Source of the DNA: Pseudoips prasinana
Lineage: Eukaryota > Arthropoda > Insecta > Lepidoptera > Nolidae
DNA: 64,000 bases
Assembly: GCA_951640165.1 (NCBI GenBank)
Contig: OX621252.1
Coordinates: 15,025,934-15,089,933 of the forward strand
Direction: 5' to 3'
Shown: in pieces, positions 10,198-20,449 of the stretch
Position numbering within the stretch: position 1 is the first letter of the stretch
How the letters are laid out: each line of letters starts with the position of its first letter
Made by a program: the position numbers and the translations under genes
Notes under the pieces: generated by a model
Databases searched by the model: none
The model's input: the letters and a program-made list of their open reading frames with translations, nothing else
Told to the model about the DNA's origin: nothing

Positions 10198-10324
10198 GTA
10201 CACATGGCAACATATCAAGCTCTATTTTTTCCAGTATAAGCTGATCCCACGTTGTATAGGATTTTCATACAGTGAGAGGTCAGCTTATATTGGAATTTAT
10301 AGCTTGATATGTAGCCGGGTGTAC
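10198..10324. mobile_element. MITE-2 copy 1
   Basis: Inverted-repeat element: left end 'gtacacatggcaacatatca', right end 'gcttgatatgtagccgggtg' plus 'tac'. The internal 'agtataagctga' pairs with 'tcagcttatatt'. A second copy is at 28033-28161. No coding capacity; a putative GTAC or TA target, as in MITE-1. Confidence 0.75.
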
Positions 10325-10572
10325 TTATCCTCGGGTAGCAATTAATTTAAACCACTCCAATATCAGCTTAATTTAAGTCCTAAATGATATTCTTAAATCC
10401 TAGTTTTAACTTAATGTTTATTAAAATGGTGGTTGTATACTAAAATTTATAAGATTAATTCTATTAAATATATTAAATAGAATTATTTTTTACTACCATA
10501 TAGCCCTTTCAGGGGTTTACCTCAAAATACCTTAAACCCAATGTAAAAGAAAATAGCATAAAACATACTCAC

Positions 10573-10644
10573 CTGAAGAGCGTTTTAACCGTTTTCGTTT
10601 GAACGAACGAAGCGAGCCCGCTGCCACTAACGAGCACCGTGTTA
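10573..10644 (-). CDS. Candidate 72-nt exon, uncertain membership in the Dscam-like gene
   Basis: On the minus strand, a textbook acceptor 'gagttatatatttcag' and donor 'CTTCAG|gtgagtatg' flank 72 nt that are open in two frames. The frame compatible with exon 9614-9758 (phase 1 in, phase 1 out) reads a basic peptide (SFKRKRLKRSS). The other frame reads NTVLVSGSGLASFVQT, which looks more natural but would put the next exon out of frame. It could be a cassette exon, an exon of another gene, or a chance pairing of splice signals. Confidence 0.28.
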
Positions 10645-10974
10645 CTGAAATATATAACTCGATTAATATAAAAATACATGTACCTACATTAGGTGAGCTT
10701 TGATATATACTTAATCCTATTTGAATAGAGACTTTTAGACTCAGTTTTGCTTTGGTTTTGATTGCTTTGTAAAATATTGCTTTGTTAAATGTTGCTTTGT
10801 TTCAAGCGCTAATCCTGCCGACAAACTGTTGCCCACTTTGGTGGGCTTATAAACCAAAAAAATAATTTTATTCCAATAAAAACTCTTTTATTTATATATA
10901 TAGACCCAAAGTTATTTTATATTAAAATTATGAAAATCGAGTTATGTACCTGACCATGTTAGGATTTTATGATA

Positions 10975-11295
10975 GTACTAGCCGAGCCCCACGGTTTTAC
11001 CCGTGTTAAATTTTATAAATTATCAGAGCTTCTCCCCCGTAAGTGATAGCGTGATAATATGTAGCCTATATGTTGACCCGGCCTCTTAGCAATATTCATG
11101 CAAAATTGGAAGTAAATCCATACAGTACTTTTTGAGTTTAGCCCGGACATACATACAGACAAACAGACAAAAATTTTAAAAACAATTTTTTTGGCTTTGA
11201 TATCGATTGTAGATGACGTCCTAAGTATCCTTTTAAAAAATATTCATTATAGTTTTGACTTTCCCACGATTTTATCATATGTATAGATTTTTCCA
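10975..11295 (-). repeat. Dispersed repeat E (long variant)
   Basis: Close relative of 39108-39420: 'ccacggttttacccgtgtta', 'acttttgagtttagcccgg'-type blocks, 'cctaagtatcc' and 'ttttatcatatgtatagat'. Part of the family whose other end reads 'gcacagctagt'. Confidence 0.65.
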
Positions 11296-11449
11296 CCGTG
11301 CCCAAAACTAAAACAAGCTAAAAACGCGCAATGCTAACTAGAAGCTGGTGGTGCAACATTGGACTTTTAAGACAATTTAAAGTAAACAGCATAATTATGT
11401 CAGACAATTGCTAGGGATGGCTGACCCCATTACTCAAGGCCAGGACGAG

Positions 11450-11850
11450 AAGTAAAAAAAAAGAAAAAAGTTTTTATTCACGTAGTCTTTAAAAAAGCGC
11501 TTTTAAATATAGTCAGAACATGTTTCTAGTAATATAGTTATGTATACATAATTATTTCTAGTTACATATAAATATTTAGGTACACGGATTGTTAAAATAT
11601 ATAATATATTTTATAATATCAATGATATTTAGCAAGCTTGTATTAAGTTATTGTCAAGGAAATAATGTTTAAGTTTATATTAAGGTACGAATTTAATATT
11701 ATTATTATAATGGACCTTGTGTTTATAGCGACGGTCGCGCTTCAATGATATCACCGGATCCAATGCGCCGCAACTGAGAAGACCTAGCGAAACAAACTCA
11801 GCGAAGTAATACTTAAGCAAGAATAACGACTTAATAATAATAAGACTTTA
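11450..11850 (-). mobile_element. Dispersed retroelement 3' end (repeat C), minus copy
   Basis: Reverse-complement relative of 5810-6268. It starts with an A-rich tail and 'gtttttattcacgtagtctt', and ends in the GC-richer block 'tccaatgcgccgcaactgag'. Confidence 0.6.
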
Positions 11851-13489
11851 TTTCCAGACCAAATTAGTGTCCAATAAGTAAGTAATAACTTTCTTATAAA
11901 CTAGTGTTAGTAATAAGTATTTTAAAATATGTAATAAATTTACCATTCATTGCTGCGTCATTCCATGCGAAATGGCGCAGCAATGATTGATAACGTAATG
12001 CAATAAAAAGTTTTGTTAATTTACATAGGTTTAAGCATTATGTTAAGGTTATATTACAGAATAAATGACAAGCTCAATTGTGTTGCTTCATAAATGCAGA
12101 TTCGTGTGAGAGTAAATACCGCCATAATTGCACAGACAGTATTTCGTACTTCATCCCCTGAGGTTGTTTTGACGTTATTGTATGCTACCGCAGAATGCGT
12201 CTATGTCAAACCATAATAACATGCTCGGTTTCTTTTGTAAGTTAAGCTAATGTTATCCTACTAATATTATAAATGCAAAAGTTTGTGAGAATGGATGTAA
12301 GGATGTAGGTATAGGAGTTTATTACTCTTACATGCAAAAACTTGATTAAACTCTGTATTCAAAATACAAAATTAATACAAAAAAAAGTAGTCATCACGCC
12401 GGGATTTTTTTTTTAACGGGACTAGTCCCTCCGTCTTACCCACCACTGCAACTCCTGTAAGCCAGGATCAACAGTGGCACACAATGAAATGACACTGAGC
12501 GGTGAAGCTCAGGCATGTCCCGGGGAATCGCTTTAACTGTCTTGGATCCCGCAACGAATTTAATAAGAAACAGAAAAAAGGAGGAGTTAGAAAATGAATA
12601 GTTCCACTTCCCTCTAGAGCAAAGCGGGAGACAGAATGATGTAAAGAGGCTATAGCCTCATAAAATGAGAGATTTGCAACTAGAGAAGCCAGCTGCAAAA
12701 GCACCGAGGATCAATTTAAGGGTCCTAAGCAAGCTGTTATATTTGATTCCAATAGTATCTAGGTATGGCAAAAGCGCTTAAACGCACGGAAGTTGTTCCT
12801 TGTTGCTACAAGATCCGTATAATAAACTACTCCAGATGATGAATTGAATTGATTGAACTCTGTATTCAAAATACAAAATTTATATGTAGCGTTAATCCCG
12901 CCAATTGTAATTTTAATCACGCCGGGATGCAATATGCACCGCCCGTCCGCCCAAAAATATTAACATTCAAGGAGGACAATATAAGCATGCAAATTACACG
13001 CATCGGTACAATACCCAACACGTGTTTCATTCCTTCACGGACCATTCTAAAGGGATGACAATTTGTCGAGTAGTTACTTTGAGGGTAACTTTGTATTTCA
13101 AATGTTATGGATTTCCGCAAAGTAACGCCCGATTCCATTACTTATGAAACTTTGTAGTAATATAGCTAATAGGTAGATCCGAAACCACGGGGCACAGATA
13201 GTTAAAAATAAAGACAGTAGGATCCATTAAGCTTAACTTATTGCTACTTTGGACTACAAACCAAATATTTCTCGTTTCGATACAATGCAGCAGATTGTCT
13301 GTCATATTTTGTTTATAGTTAGCTGAAGAGGTTTTTCCTGCTTCATCACACCATAGAGGTGAAGAGAGGGGGAGCTCATGCTGTCAATCAAATAAGGTAT
13401 TTAACGGTGTTTATTATCTGGTAGTCAACTCTATCATAGTACACTAAGGAAATGCTCTTACAGATTTATTGAAAAACCCTAAATTATCT

Positions 13490-13735
13490 GTAGCATATTA
13501 GCGAGGCGCTCATAGCCAGATTCTCTCACCAATTCGTAAGTGATCTGGTGATGTGGTCTGGCCATAGATGGGTACCCGCCAAAGTGGTTTAATTTCTGAG
13601 CGTCTCCGGGCTTCGGAGGGCACGTTAAGCTGCCGGTACCGGTTGTAGCCATTACGCAACAGTCGTCAAGCGATGTCAGATGCCTAATGGGCGGCTTGAA
13701 CAACTCTGACACTAGGGTACCAGGGCATAGTAGCA
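13490..13735 (-). repeat. Dispersed repeat D, copy 1
   Basis: Shares 'gtaagtgatc', 'gtccatagat', 'ccaaagtgg', 'ctgagcgtctccg', 'cttc.gaggg.acgttaagctg' and 'gcagccat'-type blocks with 47860-48190. An 85-codon minus-strand open frame in it is not conserved in the other copy, so I treat it as a repeat and not a gene. Confidence 0.55.
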
Positions 13736-13925
13736 CTGTATCCGCTTCAAAATAATGTTCAAGAACTACTAAAATACATTAAGTATATTAATCATACTTA
13801 CGTTAGTACCTACGCGAACCATTTATAAACCTATTGTTACTGAAGTTCAATCTTTTGACAATAATAAAGATATTATGACATCTTATTATAGCATAGTATA
13901 GTGACCGATAAAAATCCTCTAAAAA

Positions 13926-14514
13926 TATATAGCTCATCTCTTCAAAAACCGTCCAAAGTATGTAATGTGATGTGATGTAAGGTGCATAGGGGTACCTATG
14001 CACCTTACATACATTAATTACCGAACTGCCAAGTATATTGCCATCCGAACCACATTTTATATCTTCAACCCGTACCTAGTAGTGTGATTAAATAACGTAT
14101 GTCCTTGTTCAGGCTTCAAAAAATATAGCTCATCTCTTCAAAAACCGTCTGAAGTTACCCCTATGCACCTTACATACATTAATTACCGATCTGCCAAGTA
14201 TATTGCTATCCGGACCACATTTTATATCTTCAACCTGTACCTAGTAGTGTGATTAAATAACGTATGTCCTTGTTCAGGCTTCAAAAAATATAGCTCATCT
14301 CTTCATAAACCGTCCGAAGTTACTCCTATGCACCTCACATACATTAATTACCGATCTACCAAGTATATTGCTATCCTGACCACATTTTATATCTTCAACC
14401 TGTACCTAGTAGTGTGATTAAATAACGTATGTCCTTGTTCAGGCTTCAAAAAATATAGCTCATCTCTTCAAAAACCGTCCGAAGTTACCCCTATGCACCT
14501 TACTTACATTAATT
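13926..14514 (+). repeat. 165-bp tandem repeat array, left part
   Basis: Units recur at 165-bp spacing (for example 'attaattaccga' followed by 'ctgccaag' ending near 14030, 14195 and 14360). Each contains 'tagctcatctcttc', 'gtgtgattaaataacgtatg' and 'tccttgttcaggctt'. The first unit carries a local palindrome at about 13977-14009 ('ggtgcatagg', then 'ggtacctatgcacc'). The array is interrupted by a LINE at 14515 and resumes at 16564. Confidence 0.85.
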
Positions 14515-16176
14515 CAAGATCCTGCATTAAAAATACAAAGTACCACAGCCTGTAGAGAATCCCCCCAAATTAATTCATGTCCGTACTCGTTTGCGTTGGT
14601 CCCCACTGATGATGCAGAGGTACGTAACCTTATACTAAACCTAAAAAAGGATACATCTACTGGACGCGACAATATATCAGGTGTCTTTTTGAAACGGTAT
14701 CTTCAACATCTAAGTGCTCCCTTAACACATATATTCAATCTTATGTTCACTACCGGTGTTTTTCCGCAGCAATTTAAGCTTGCCGAGGTTATTCCTGTTT
14801 ACAAGAGTGGTAACAGAGGTTGCGTCAACAATTACAGGCCAATATCTCTACTACCCACTCTCTCTAAAATTGCAGAAAAATTAATAAACAAACGGCTTGT
14901 AAATTATCTTGAATCCAAACATATTTTATCCAACTCTCAATTTGGTTTTAGAGCTGGGCTCTCAACCTCTGATGCAGCACATGCTGTGATTGATCACATT
15001 GTATCCAAACTAGACGCTAAAAAAAAGGTACTGGCAATATTTCTCGATATAAAAAAAGCATTTGACACAATCTCTGTCCCACTCCTGTTAAGCAAACTAG
15101 AAAGCTTAGGAATCCGTGACACTCAACTTGAATTGTTTAAGGATTACCTATCTAACCGTAAACAACGAATAAGAATTGATAATGTTGTTAGTGATGACTT
15201 AGATGTGTCCTTCGGTGTGCCCCAGGGATCGGTGACCGGCCCGTCTTTGTTCCTGGCCTTTATAAACGACTTATGCAACATGCAACTGCCTAATGGTAAG
15301 ATTGTGACTTTTGCCGACGACACAGCCCTTATCTTCCACGGGGATACATGGGAATCAACATACACTACCGCCCAAAATGGCTTTAACGATGTATCATCTT
15401 GGCTTCGATCTAATGGTCTCACACTCAACATTGATAAGACATGTTATATACCATTCTCTATTAAAAAATGCACAACTTCATTGCACGATAACCACGCACT
15501 CATCGCACACACTTGCTCTCCTAGAAACCCCTGTACTTGTGTACTGATAAAAAAAGTTTCATGTATAAAATACCTCGGCATCATGATTGATAATACATTA
15601 AGCTTTAATCAACATCTGGAACTATTATCTGACAGGACTCGCAAGCTAATGTTTATTTTCAAGTGTCTCCGCCATTTAACTGATAAATCAGTCATTAGGA
15701 TGGTATACATGGCATTATGTCAATCCGTCTTATCATATGGCATTACTGCCTGGGGTGGCGCATGCAAAACTAACCTGTTAAAGGTCGAAAGAGCGCAAAG
15801 AGCGGTATTAAAAGTTAGTTTATCGCTGCCTTTTCAATTCCCCACTGCTGAATTATATAAACTCGCGGATGTGCTTACAGTGCGGCAACTGTACTTGCTA
15901 AACACTATTTTAAAACAACACTCTCTCACAAAATTCACTCCCTTACTTAACAATAACAAACGGCTCAAACATAAAGTCTGCTTGTCGGATAAACAGTGGA
16001 CTACCAAGTTCTCAAACAACTTCTTTGGTTTTTTAGGCGGATACTTATATAATAAGATAAATAAGTTGCTTACTGTGTATCCCCTAAATAAATTTAAATG
16101 TAAGCAGATTCTTACAACATGGCTCAAGTCTTTGAACTACGAAGATACGGAACATGTGCTTAATGTAGGCTCTTAG
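14515..16176 (+). CDS. LINE reverse transcriptase, 5'-truncated ORF
   Basis: Reverse transcriptase that copies its own RNA by target-primed reverse transcription in the nucleus. The frame is already open at the left junction; the first Met codon in frame lies further in, so the product as annotated is a fragment lacking the apurinic-type endonuclease. Counting from the first usable start at 14596, motifs are NNYRPISLLPTLSKIAEKL (79-97), QFGFRAGLSTSDAA (115-128), AIFLDIKKAFDTI with catalytic D151, FGVPQGSVTGPSLF (206-219) and the FADD box (239-242). The thumb and C-terminal region extends to a stop at 16176 without frameshifts. A homologous C-terminus occurs in the relic at 48869-49423. Clade assignment to Jockey/CR1 is by motif style, not by tree. 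Confidence 0.88.
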   Translation, partial: QDPALKIQSTTACRESPQINSCPYSFALVPTDDAEVRNLILNLKKDTSTGRDNISGVFLKRYLQHLSAPLTHIFNLMFTTGVFPQQFKLAEVIPVYKSGNRGCVNNYRPISLLPTLSKIAEKLINKRLVNYLESKHILSNSQFGFRAGLSTSDAAHAVIDHIVSKLDAKKKVLAIFLDIKKAFDTISVPLLLSKLESLGIRDTQLELFKDYLSNRKQRIRIDNVVSDDLDVSFGVPQGSVTGPSLFLAFINDLCNMQLPNGKIVTFADDTALIFHGDTWESTYTTAQNGFNDVSSWLRSNGLTLNIDKTCYIPFSIKKCTTSLHDNHALIAHTCSPRNPCTCVLIKKVSCIKYLGIMIDNTLSFNQHLELLSDRTRKLMFIFKCLRHLTDKSVIRMVYMALCQSVLSYGITAWGGACKTNLLKVERAQRAVLKVSLSLPFQFPTAELYKLADVLTVRQLYLLNTILKQHSLTKFTPLLNNNKRLKHKVCLSDKQWTTKFSNNFFGFLGGYLYNKINKLLTVYPLNKFKCKQILTTWLKSLNYEDTEHVLNVGS

Positions 16177-16205
16177 ATAAATAAATTATAAATTATAAAA
16201 CATAA

Positions 16206-16262
16206 CACACACACACACACACACGCACTCACACACGCGCACACACATACACACACATAAAC
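16206..16262 (+). repeat. CA microsatellite in LINE 3' UTR
   Basis: Imperfect (CA)n with 'cacacacaca' runs interrupted by 'cgcactc' and 'tacacac', just after the LINE stop codon. Confidence 0.85.
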
Positions 16263-16563
16263 GCACTTACACACACAGATATTTATGCTCTGATTAATAA
16301 ATTAGTTAAGGTTAAACTTTGTCCAGTGTCTGGAGAGGCTGGTAATCTGTCATACAGGTCTCCTTGTACGGATACCAGTCTCTCACATAGATAGATTATC
16401 GAACTGATGTATTAATTAGAATAATATGTACCTACTCTGTAATCTGTGTGAGAGAACAATAAATAAATAAATTATTATAAAACCATTTTATGGTAATCGA
16501 ATTGAATTGTGCTATACTGACACAGATAGTCTTGTTTATGAAAAAAAAAAAAAAAAAAAAAAA

Positions 16564-16835
16564 AATTACCGAACTGCCAAGTATATTGCCATCCGAACCA
16601 CATTTTATATCTTCAACCTGTACCTAGTAGTGTGATTAAATAACGTATGTCCTTGTTCAGGCTTAAAAAAACATAGCTCATCTCTTCAAAAACTGTCCGA
16701 AGTTACCCCTATACACCATACATACATTAATTACCAAACTGTCAAGTATATTGCTATCCGGACTACATTTTATATGGCCAAGCTGTACCCAGCAGTTGAA
16801 TAACGTATGTCCTTCTGGCTTCAATAAATCTCCTT
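16564..16835 (+). repeat. 165-bp tandem repeat array, right part
   Basis: Continues the array after the LINE: 'attaccgaactgccaagtat', then 'tagctcatctcttc' and another 'attaccaaactgtcaag' unit, decaying by about 16835. Confidence 0.85.
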
Positions 16836-17199
16836 GCCAAGTCTCGTCACGATCAGTTCAACGGGTTAAACGTAATAAGGTAACAAACAAACAGCAAAGT
16901 ATGAAGCATGAAACTGATATAATTTATTACATCAAAGAGAAAGAATTTTCCCACGTTATGGTAACGTTGATCTTTGATCTTTAATGGGGTAACCATAGTG
17001 ATGTGGATGAAAACATGTAACAAGCATATACAGTGTGTGCTGGTTGTTTTGTACATAGATCGAACAAATATTTAAAGGGATACCTTACTAAAAATACAGA
17101 TCTTTCGATTCTATTAAATTTAACAACTCTTATTTCAGCTTTTAAGTAATTTTCAATAGTTTTTCAATAATTCCATTATTTGCCTCTTAGAAAATCAGA

Positions 17200-17585
17200 T
17201 ATATGGTTGGTGTAGTTGATAAATGCTTGCCTTTCACGCCGGATTTGGGTTCGATTGCCACCCAGGACAGATATTTGTGTGGACATGTCTGTTTGTCCTG
17301 CGTCTGGGAGTATGGAGTATTATGGAGTAAGAAATCGCTTGATGCGATAAGACCGCCCATTGTACATGATTGTGTTATTAGTGTCCTATGAATTTGTCGT
17401 GTATGTGTGTACAATAAAGAGTATTCTATTCTATTCTATTCTATTCTATGGGTATAATGATCTTAATAAGGAATGTATTTACAAAAAAGAAGTATATTTA
17501 ATAAATCAGTTATTTGGTTTCCATAGTACAAGCTCTGTTTAGTTTGGGATTAGATAGTCATGTGTGAATGTTTCCCAGGTTTTTT
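17200..17585 (+). mobile_element. SINE-B copy, interrupted
   Basis: tRNA-like head with a B box in 'ttgggttcgattgccaccca', then the SINE-B body 'acagatatttgtgtggacat'. It breaks at about 17311 and resumes at about 17449, ending with the family's 3' end ('ccatagtacaagctctgttt', 'agtttgggattag', 'tcccagg'). Confidence 0.75.
17311..17448 (+). mobile_element. LINE 3'-end insertion with (TTCTA)n tail
   Basis: Interrupts SINE-B. Contains 'gcgataagaccgcccattgt' and ends in a (ttcta)n pentanucleotide tail (17424-17446). The same 'gcgataaaaccgcccgttgt' block occurs at 52568-52590, so it is a dispersed family. No coding sequence is present. Confidence 0.6.
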
Positions 17586-17599
17586 TTAAATTTATATTA

Positions 17600-17790
17600 T
17601 TATTTATTTGTCAGGTAATGCAACATCTCTGTGCACTAAGACCATCATACTGCGATCGCCAATCCAGTCTGACAAGCAGGGCAATTTGTGCATATATATC
17701 TCTTGAAATTATGGTCACAATTCCATTGATGATGTTCAGCAGTAGACATCATTTGGCTGACATGATAATGCTGGTGATGTATAGATTGCA
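17600..17790 (+). mobile_element. LINE 3'-tail relic
   Basis: Ends 'gatgttcagcagtagacatc', then 'atttggctgacatgataatg', resembling the RTE 3' terminus ('cagcagtggacgtc...ggctgatatgatgatg') read on the plus strand. Confidence 0.5.
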
Positions 17791-17936
17791 ATAGAAATTC
17801 TTCGTGAAAAAATTGCCGGACAATTTTTCAGCCGGTGCGGTGGATGGCTCGTGTTTTGTTTTCCACTCGTGTTAGCAATCTTTTGTTATTATTATTTTAT
17901 TACATAACTACATACATACATATTGTCTTACATTAT

Positions 17937-18380
17937 TTGACTGCACGTGTGACGTAGCGCTTATAACAGTCGCCTCGCCACTATGTGTCCCGTATTCGTT
18001 TCCCGCACAGCGGCTCTACCGGCTAAGTCGCCGAACATCGATTTCTTAAATGGCGTTCAAATAAACAAAGGTTAAAAATTACTTAATCAATCGTTAAATC
18101 GGCTTCAACGTTGACAATTGATTCCGGACCATTTATCACGTCACATATCCCCATGGAAGCCGATTTAACGATTGATTAAGTAATTTTTAACATTTATTTA
18201 TTTGAACGCCATTTAAGAAATCGATGTTCGGTGATTTAGCCGGTAGAGCCCCAGGACAATTATTTCAGTGGCCTATAAGCAGATGGTCTGAGTATGGACG
18301 TACTTTGTGATAGTCAATTATATGTTTGGAAAGTACTCCGTGACAATTATTAGCCATAAACGAGCCTTGTCTTTAAAAAA
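17937..18380 (+). mobile_element. SINE-A copy split by a foldback element
   Basis: Head at 17937-18008 ('tgactgcacgtgtgacgtag', with a B-box-like 'attcgtttcccgca'); the body resumes at 18252 ('ggacaattatttcagtggcc', later 'caattatatgtttggaaagt'). The interruption is the foldback at 18012-18250. Confidence 0.7.
18012..18250. mobile_element. Foldback element with 95-bp inverted arms
   Basis: Left arm 18012-18106 and right arm 18156-18250 are near-perfect reverse complements, starting 'ggctctaccggctaagtcgc' and ending 'gtgatttagccggtagagcc', around a 49-bp spacer. Total 239 bp, no ORF. It sits inside a SINE-A copy. No unambiguous target duplication. Confidence 0.85.
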
Positions 18381-18864
18381 ACATACTTAATTTAATAAAA
18401 AGTATCTAAAACCTTGGCCAAAGATCCCAACATCAAACCGTAAAACATTGTACTGTATTCTTTCATTTTAATCTTGTTCTTATTCAAATTGGTTAGTACG
18501 CGTCACGAAAACCCGCAAAATAAACAACATAAAAGAACCGTGTGTTTTATGTGAGGCTCCTACATAATGTATAGGCGTAACATTAGATAGTGCTGACTAT
18601 ATATAACACAAACAACATACGTACCCAGTATGGATCTCGTTAAAAAATTCACTCAGCTACGCGTTTTACTATCCGCATTCGTTCAGAATTTATAACGCCA
18701 TAAATCGAAAAGAGGGGACAATATTTACTGCTGTAGGTTACTGAATTGCTGAGATAAACCAACAGCTCTATAGTTGCAATGATCCACGCTCATTAACAAC
18801 GAGCAACGTAATTATTATATAGGGTGGAGTTGCGTAGTGTTCTTTTCAAGCCGATTTCACATAG

Positions 18865-19004
18865 TACAGACGCCAGCACATCAAGCTACCCCAATGTGTC
18901 GAATTTTCCTATTTGAAAGTGAACATTATGCGTAAGTGATAAAGTTGAAAATCTATAAAAGAATATTGACAGATTGGGGTAGCTGGATGTGCTGGCGTCT
19001 GTAC
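18865..19004. mobile_element. MITE-1 copy
   Basis: About 140 bp, ends 'gtacagacgccagcacatca' and 'gatgtgctggcgtctgtac'. The inner arms continue the palindrome ('agctacccca' with 'tggggtagct'). Family features are given under 39474-39614. Confidence 0.85.
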
Positions 19005-19029
19005 AACGGTATAAATTATAACACAAAAA

Positions 19030-19162
19030 GATGACACCTGCATGAGGTAAATAAATCAAAAATAATTGCCTACTAATAGTTGTCCTGTGCGGGAATCAAA
19101 CACGTGTTAATGATAAACAAAAAATAATCACTTTAACACTGCGTCACTCGTACAGTCAAATT
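19030..19162 (-). mobile_element. SINE-A fragment, minus orientation
   Basis: 'acacctgcatgaggtaaata', 'atagttgtcctgtgcgggaa', 'cactgcgtcactcgtacagt' parallel the complete copy at 9140-9354. Confidence 0.65.
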
Positions 19163-19670
19163 ATTATTATTATTTACTAGCTGTACCCTGCGCGTGTTGC
19201 TAAGCCATCTGTCGAATATTGGTCGTACCAAATCAGAAACCTTCGTGAGCTCATGCACAACACTTTACTGAAAATCATCACATGAATAGTTTACGATTCT
19301 ATAAAGGACATACAGACAAACATTCATTTTGGTACGAAGTTCCTTATCGCGCGTTGTGAAAGGGGGCTAGACCGAAAAAATCCTTACGAAAAGTTGTCAA
19401 GACACTTTTTGCAGCTGTGCGGCGTGCGCATGTTTCTCTGTCTGTCTCTCTCTCTCTCTTATAGAAAGCAAGCCAGATATTTTCATTTATATTTCGCATT
19501 GAACAGTGTCGTGTCGCGACGATTATTATTGTTGAGTGTATACAGGTTTTTTGTACATAATAAATAATAAGAAATAACTTCGTTCCATCCGGGTGTCCCT
19601 TGACACCTCTCAAGTTTTTATACATATAGACTATATTATGGTGCTGATTGACAGACAGACCCTACACGCG

Positions 19671-19718
19671 AATGATTCTCCTTTACAATACCTACCTATA
19701 TTGTAAAGGAGAATCATT
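19671..19718. repeat. Perfect 20-bp-arm hairpin
   Basis: Arms 19671-19690 and 19699-19718 are exact reverse complements (left arm 'aatgattctcctttacaata') with an 8-nt loop. Flanking 'agaccctac' and 'ctgtagggtc' extend the symmetry more loosely. Confidence 0.85.
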
Positions 19719-19979
19719 GATCAAATCCAATAAAACACATATCTGTAGGGTCAGGTATTTGAAGTGTTTTATTTAATGGAATAGAAGAAGAATCCTGTTA
19801 TAAAGAATCTACGCCTAGTCACAAAAGTAAAGGTCGTCCGGCCAGTATTAGTAAGCCGATCTGTGCGTGCTTAGTAATTTTGCATTTCACAGCGAAGTTT
19901 TATTTCATGTAATGGGTGCTACAGTGTTCAAAGAATATCCATTTATATGAGGTCTAATTTAAGTACTCTCTTCTGCCAT

Positions 19980-20240
19980 ATAATATTTTCATATATTGTA
20001 ATAAGAATATGTATATGGCCTTTGCGTCTGTTACAGACGATTTACGTCGCATTGTCTGAGAGACATTTCTTTTCGTGGCTAAACAAACCGATGCGAGAGT
20101 GACATAGCCTGCCGCAGGCCTGACAAGAGAACTTTGCGGTGGTTGGTAACGAGCCGCTTTCATGTCGCTTCTGTCTCTTATCAGCAAGTACTCCGAACCA
20201 GGCTTCGTCACAGATCTTACGACCTTCCACTACACGTTTG
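19980..20240 (-). pseudogene. LINE ORF2 C-terminal relic with C2H2-like finger
   Basis: The minus strand encodes VEGRKICDEAWFGVLADK, then AKFSCQACGRLCHSRIGLF and SHEKKC. The Cx2C...HxxxxC finger with 'SRIGLFSH' is the ending I know from insect LINE ORFs of the RTE or 'endonuclease-reverse transcriptase' type. Nothing upstream remains, so this is a 5'-truncated copy. Confidence 0.65.
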
Positions 20241-20449
20241 CGCCATTCAACTCTATTTAACTATATCTTAAGCAATACTCGTAACTTTAAATTAATTAAA
20301 TAGCCAGATTCTATTGAGGACGTCTTTTACAGTTTCTCCATAATCCTTTTTTCAGTTTGTTTGCTTGTTATCTCATCACGCTGGAATTAACTTGTATCTT
20401 CTTCTTGGATCTGTCTCCATGTGTGGCCCAGTCAGATCTAAGAAGAATT

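Larger units (their letters stand above)
9759..13925. other. Region 5' of the recognised Dscam-like exons, repeat-rich
   Basis: Contains an RTE fragment (9945-10055), MITE-2 (10198-10324), a candidate mini-exon (10573-10644), dispersed repeats (10975-11295, 11450-11850) and repeat D (13490-13735). 12400-12740 is GC-richer with a 'ccctccgtcttacccaccac' block that looks like part of a retroelement I cannot place. I found no earlier Ig-domain exon here. Confidence 0.55.
14515..16563 (+). mobile_element. 5'-truncated non-LTR retrotransposon (Jockey/CR1-type)
   Basis: Starts abruptly in open reading frame, carries the reverse-transcriptase ORF, a CA-rich stretch at 16206-16262 and a poly-A tail (16541-16563). 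Insertion inside a tandem repeat lets the junctions be read: the repeat 'cattaattaccg' is split, with 'aatt' on both sides (14511-14514 and 16564-16567). The intact long ORF and long poly-A suggest a recent event. Confidence 0.85.

Noticed and set aside
13479..13736. 85-codon minus-strand ORF as a gene
   Set aside because: It lies within dispersed repeat D, whose second copy (47860-48190) does not keep the frame.
13795..13845. Exon-like segment with acceptor 'gaacttcag' and donor gtaagtatg on the minus strand
   Set aside because: Two of its frames contain an internal stop and the third ends in a stop just before the donor, so it cannot be an internal coding exon.
15144..16127. Minus-strand and alternative plus-strand ORFs in the LINE
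   Set aside because: Shadows of the reverse-transcriptase ORF, which has clear catalytic motifs.
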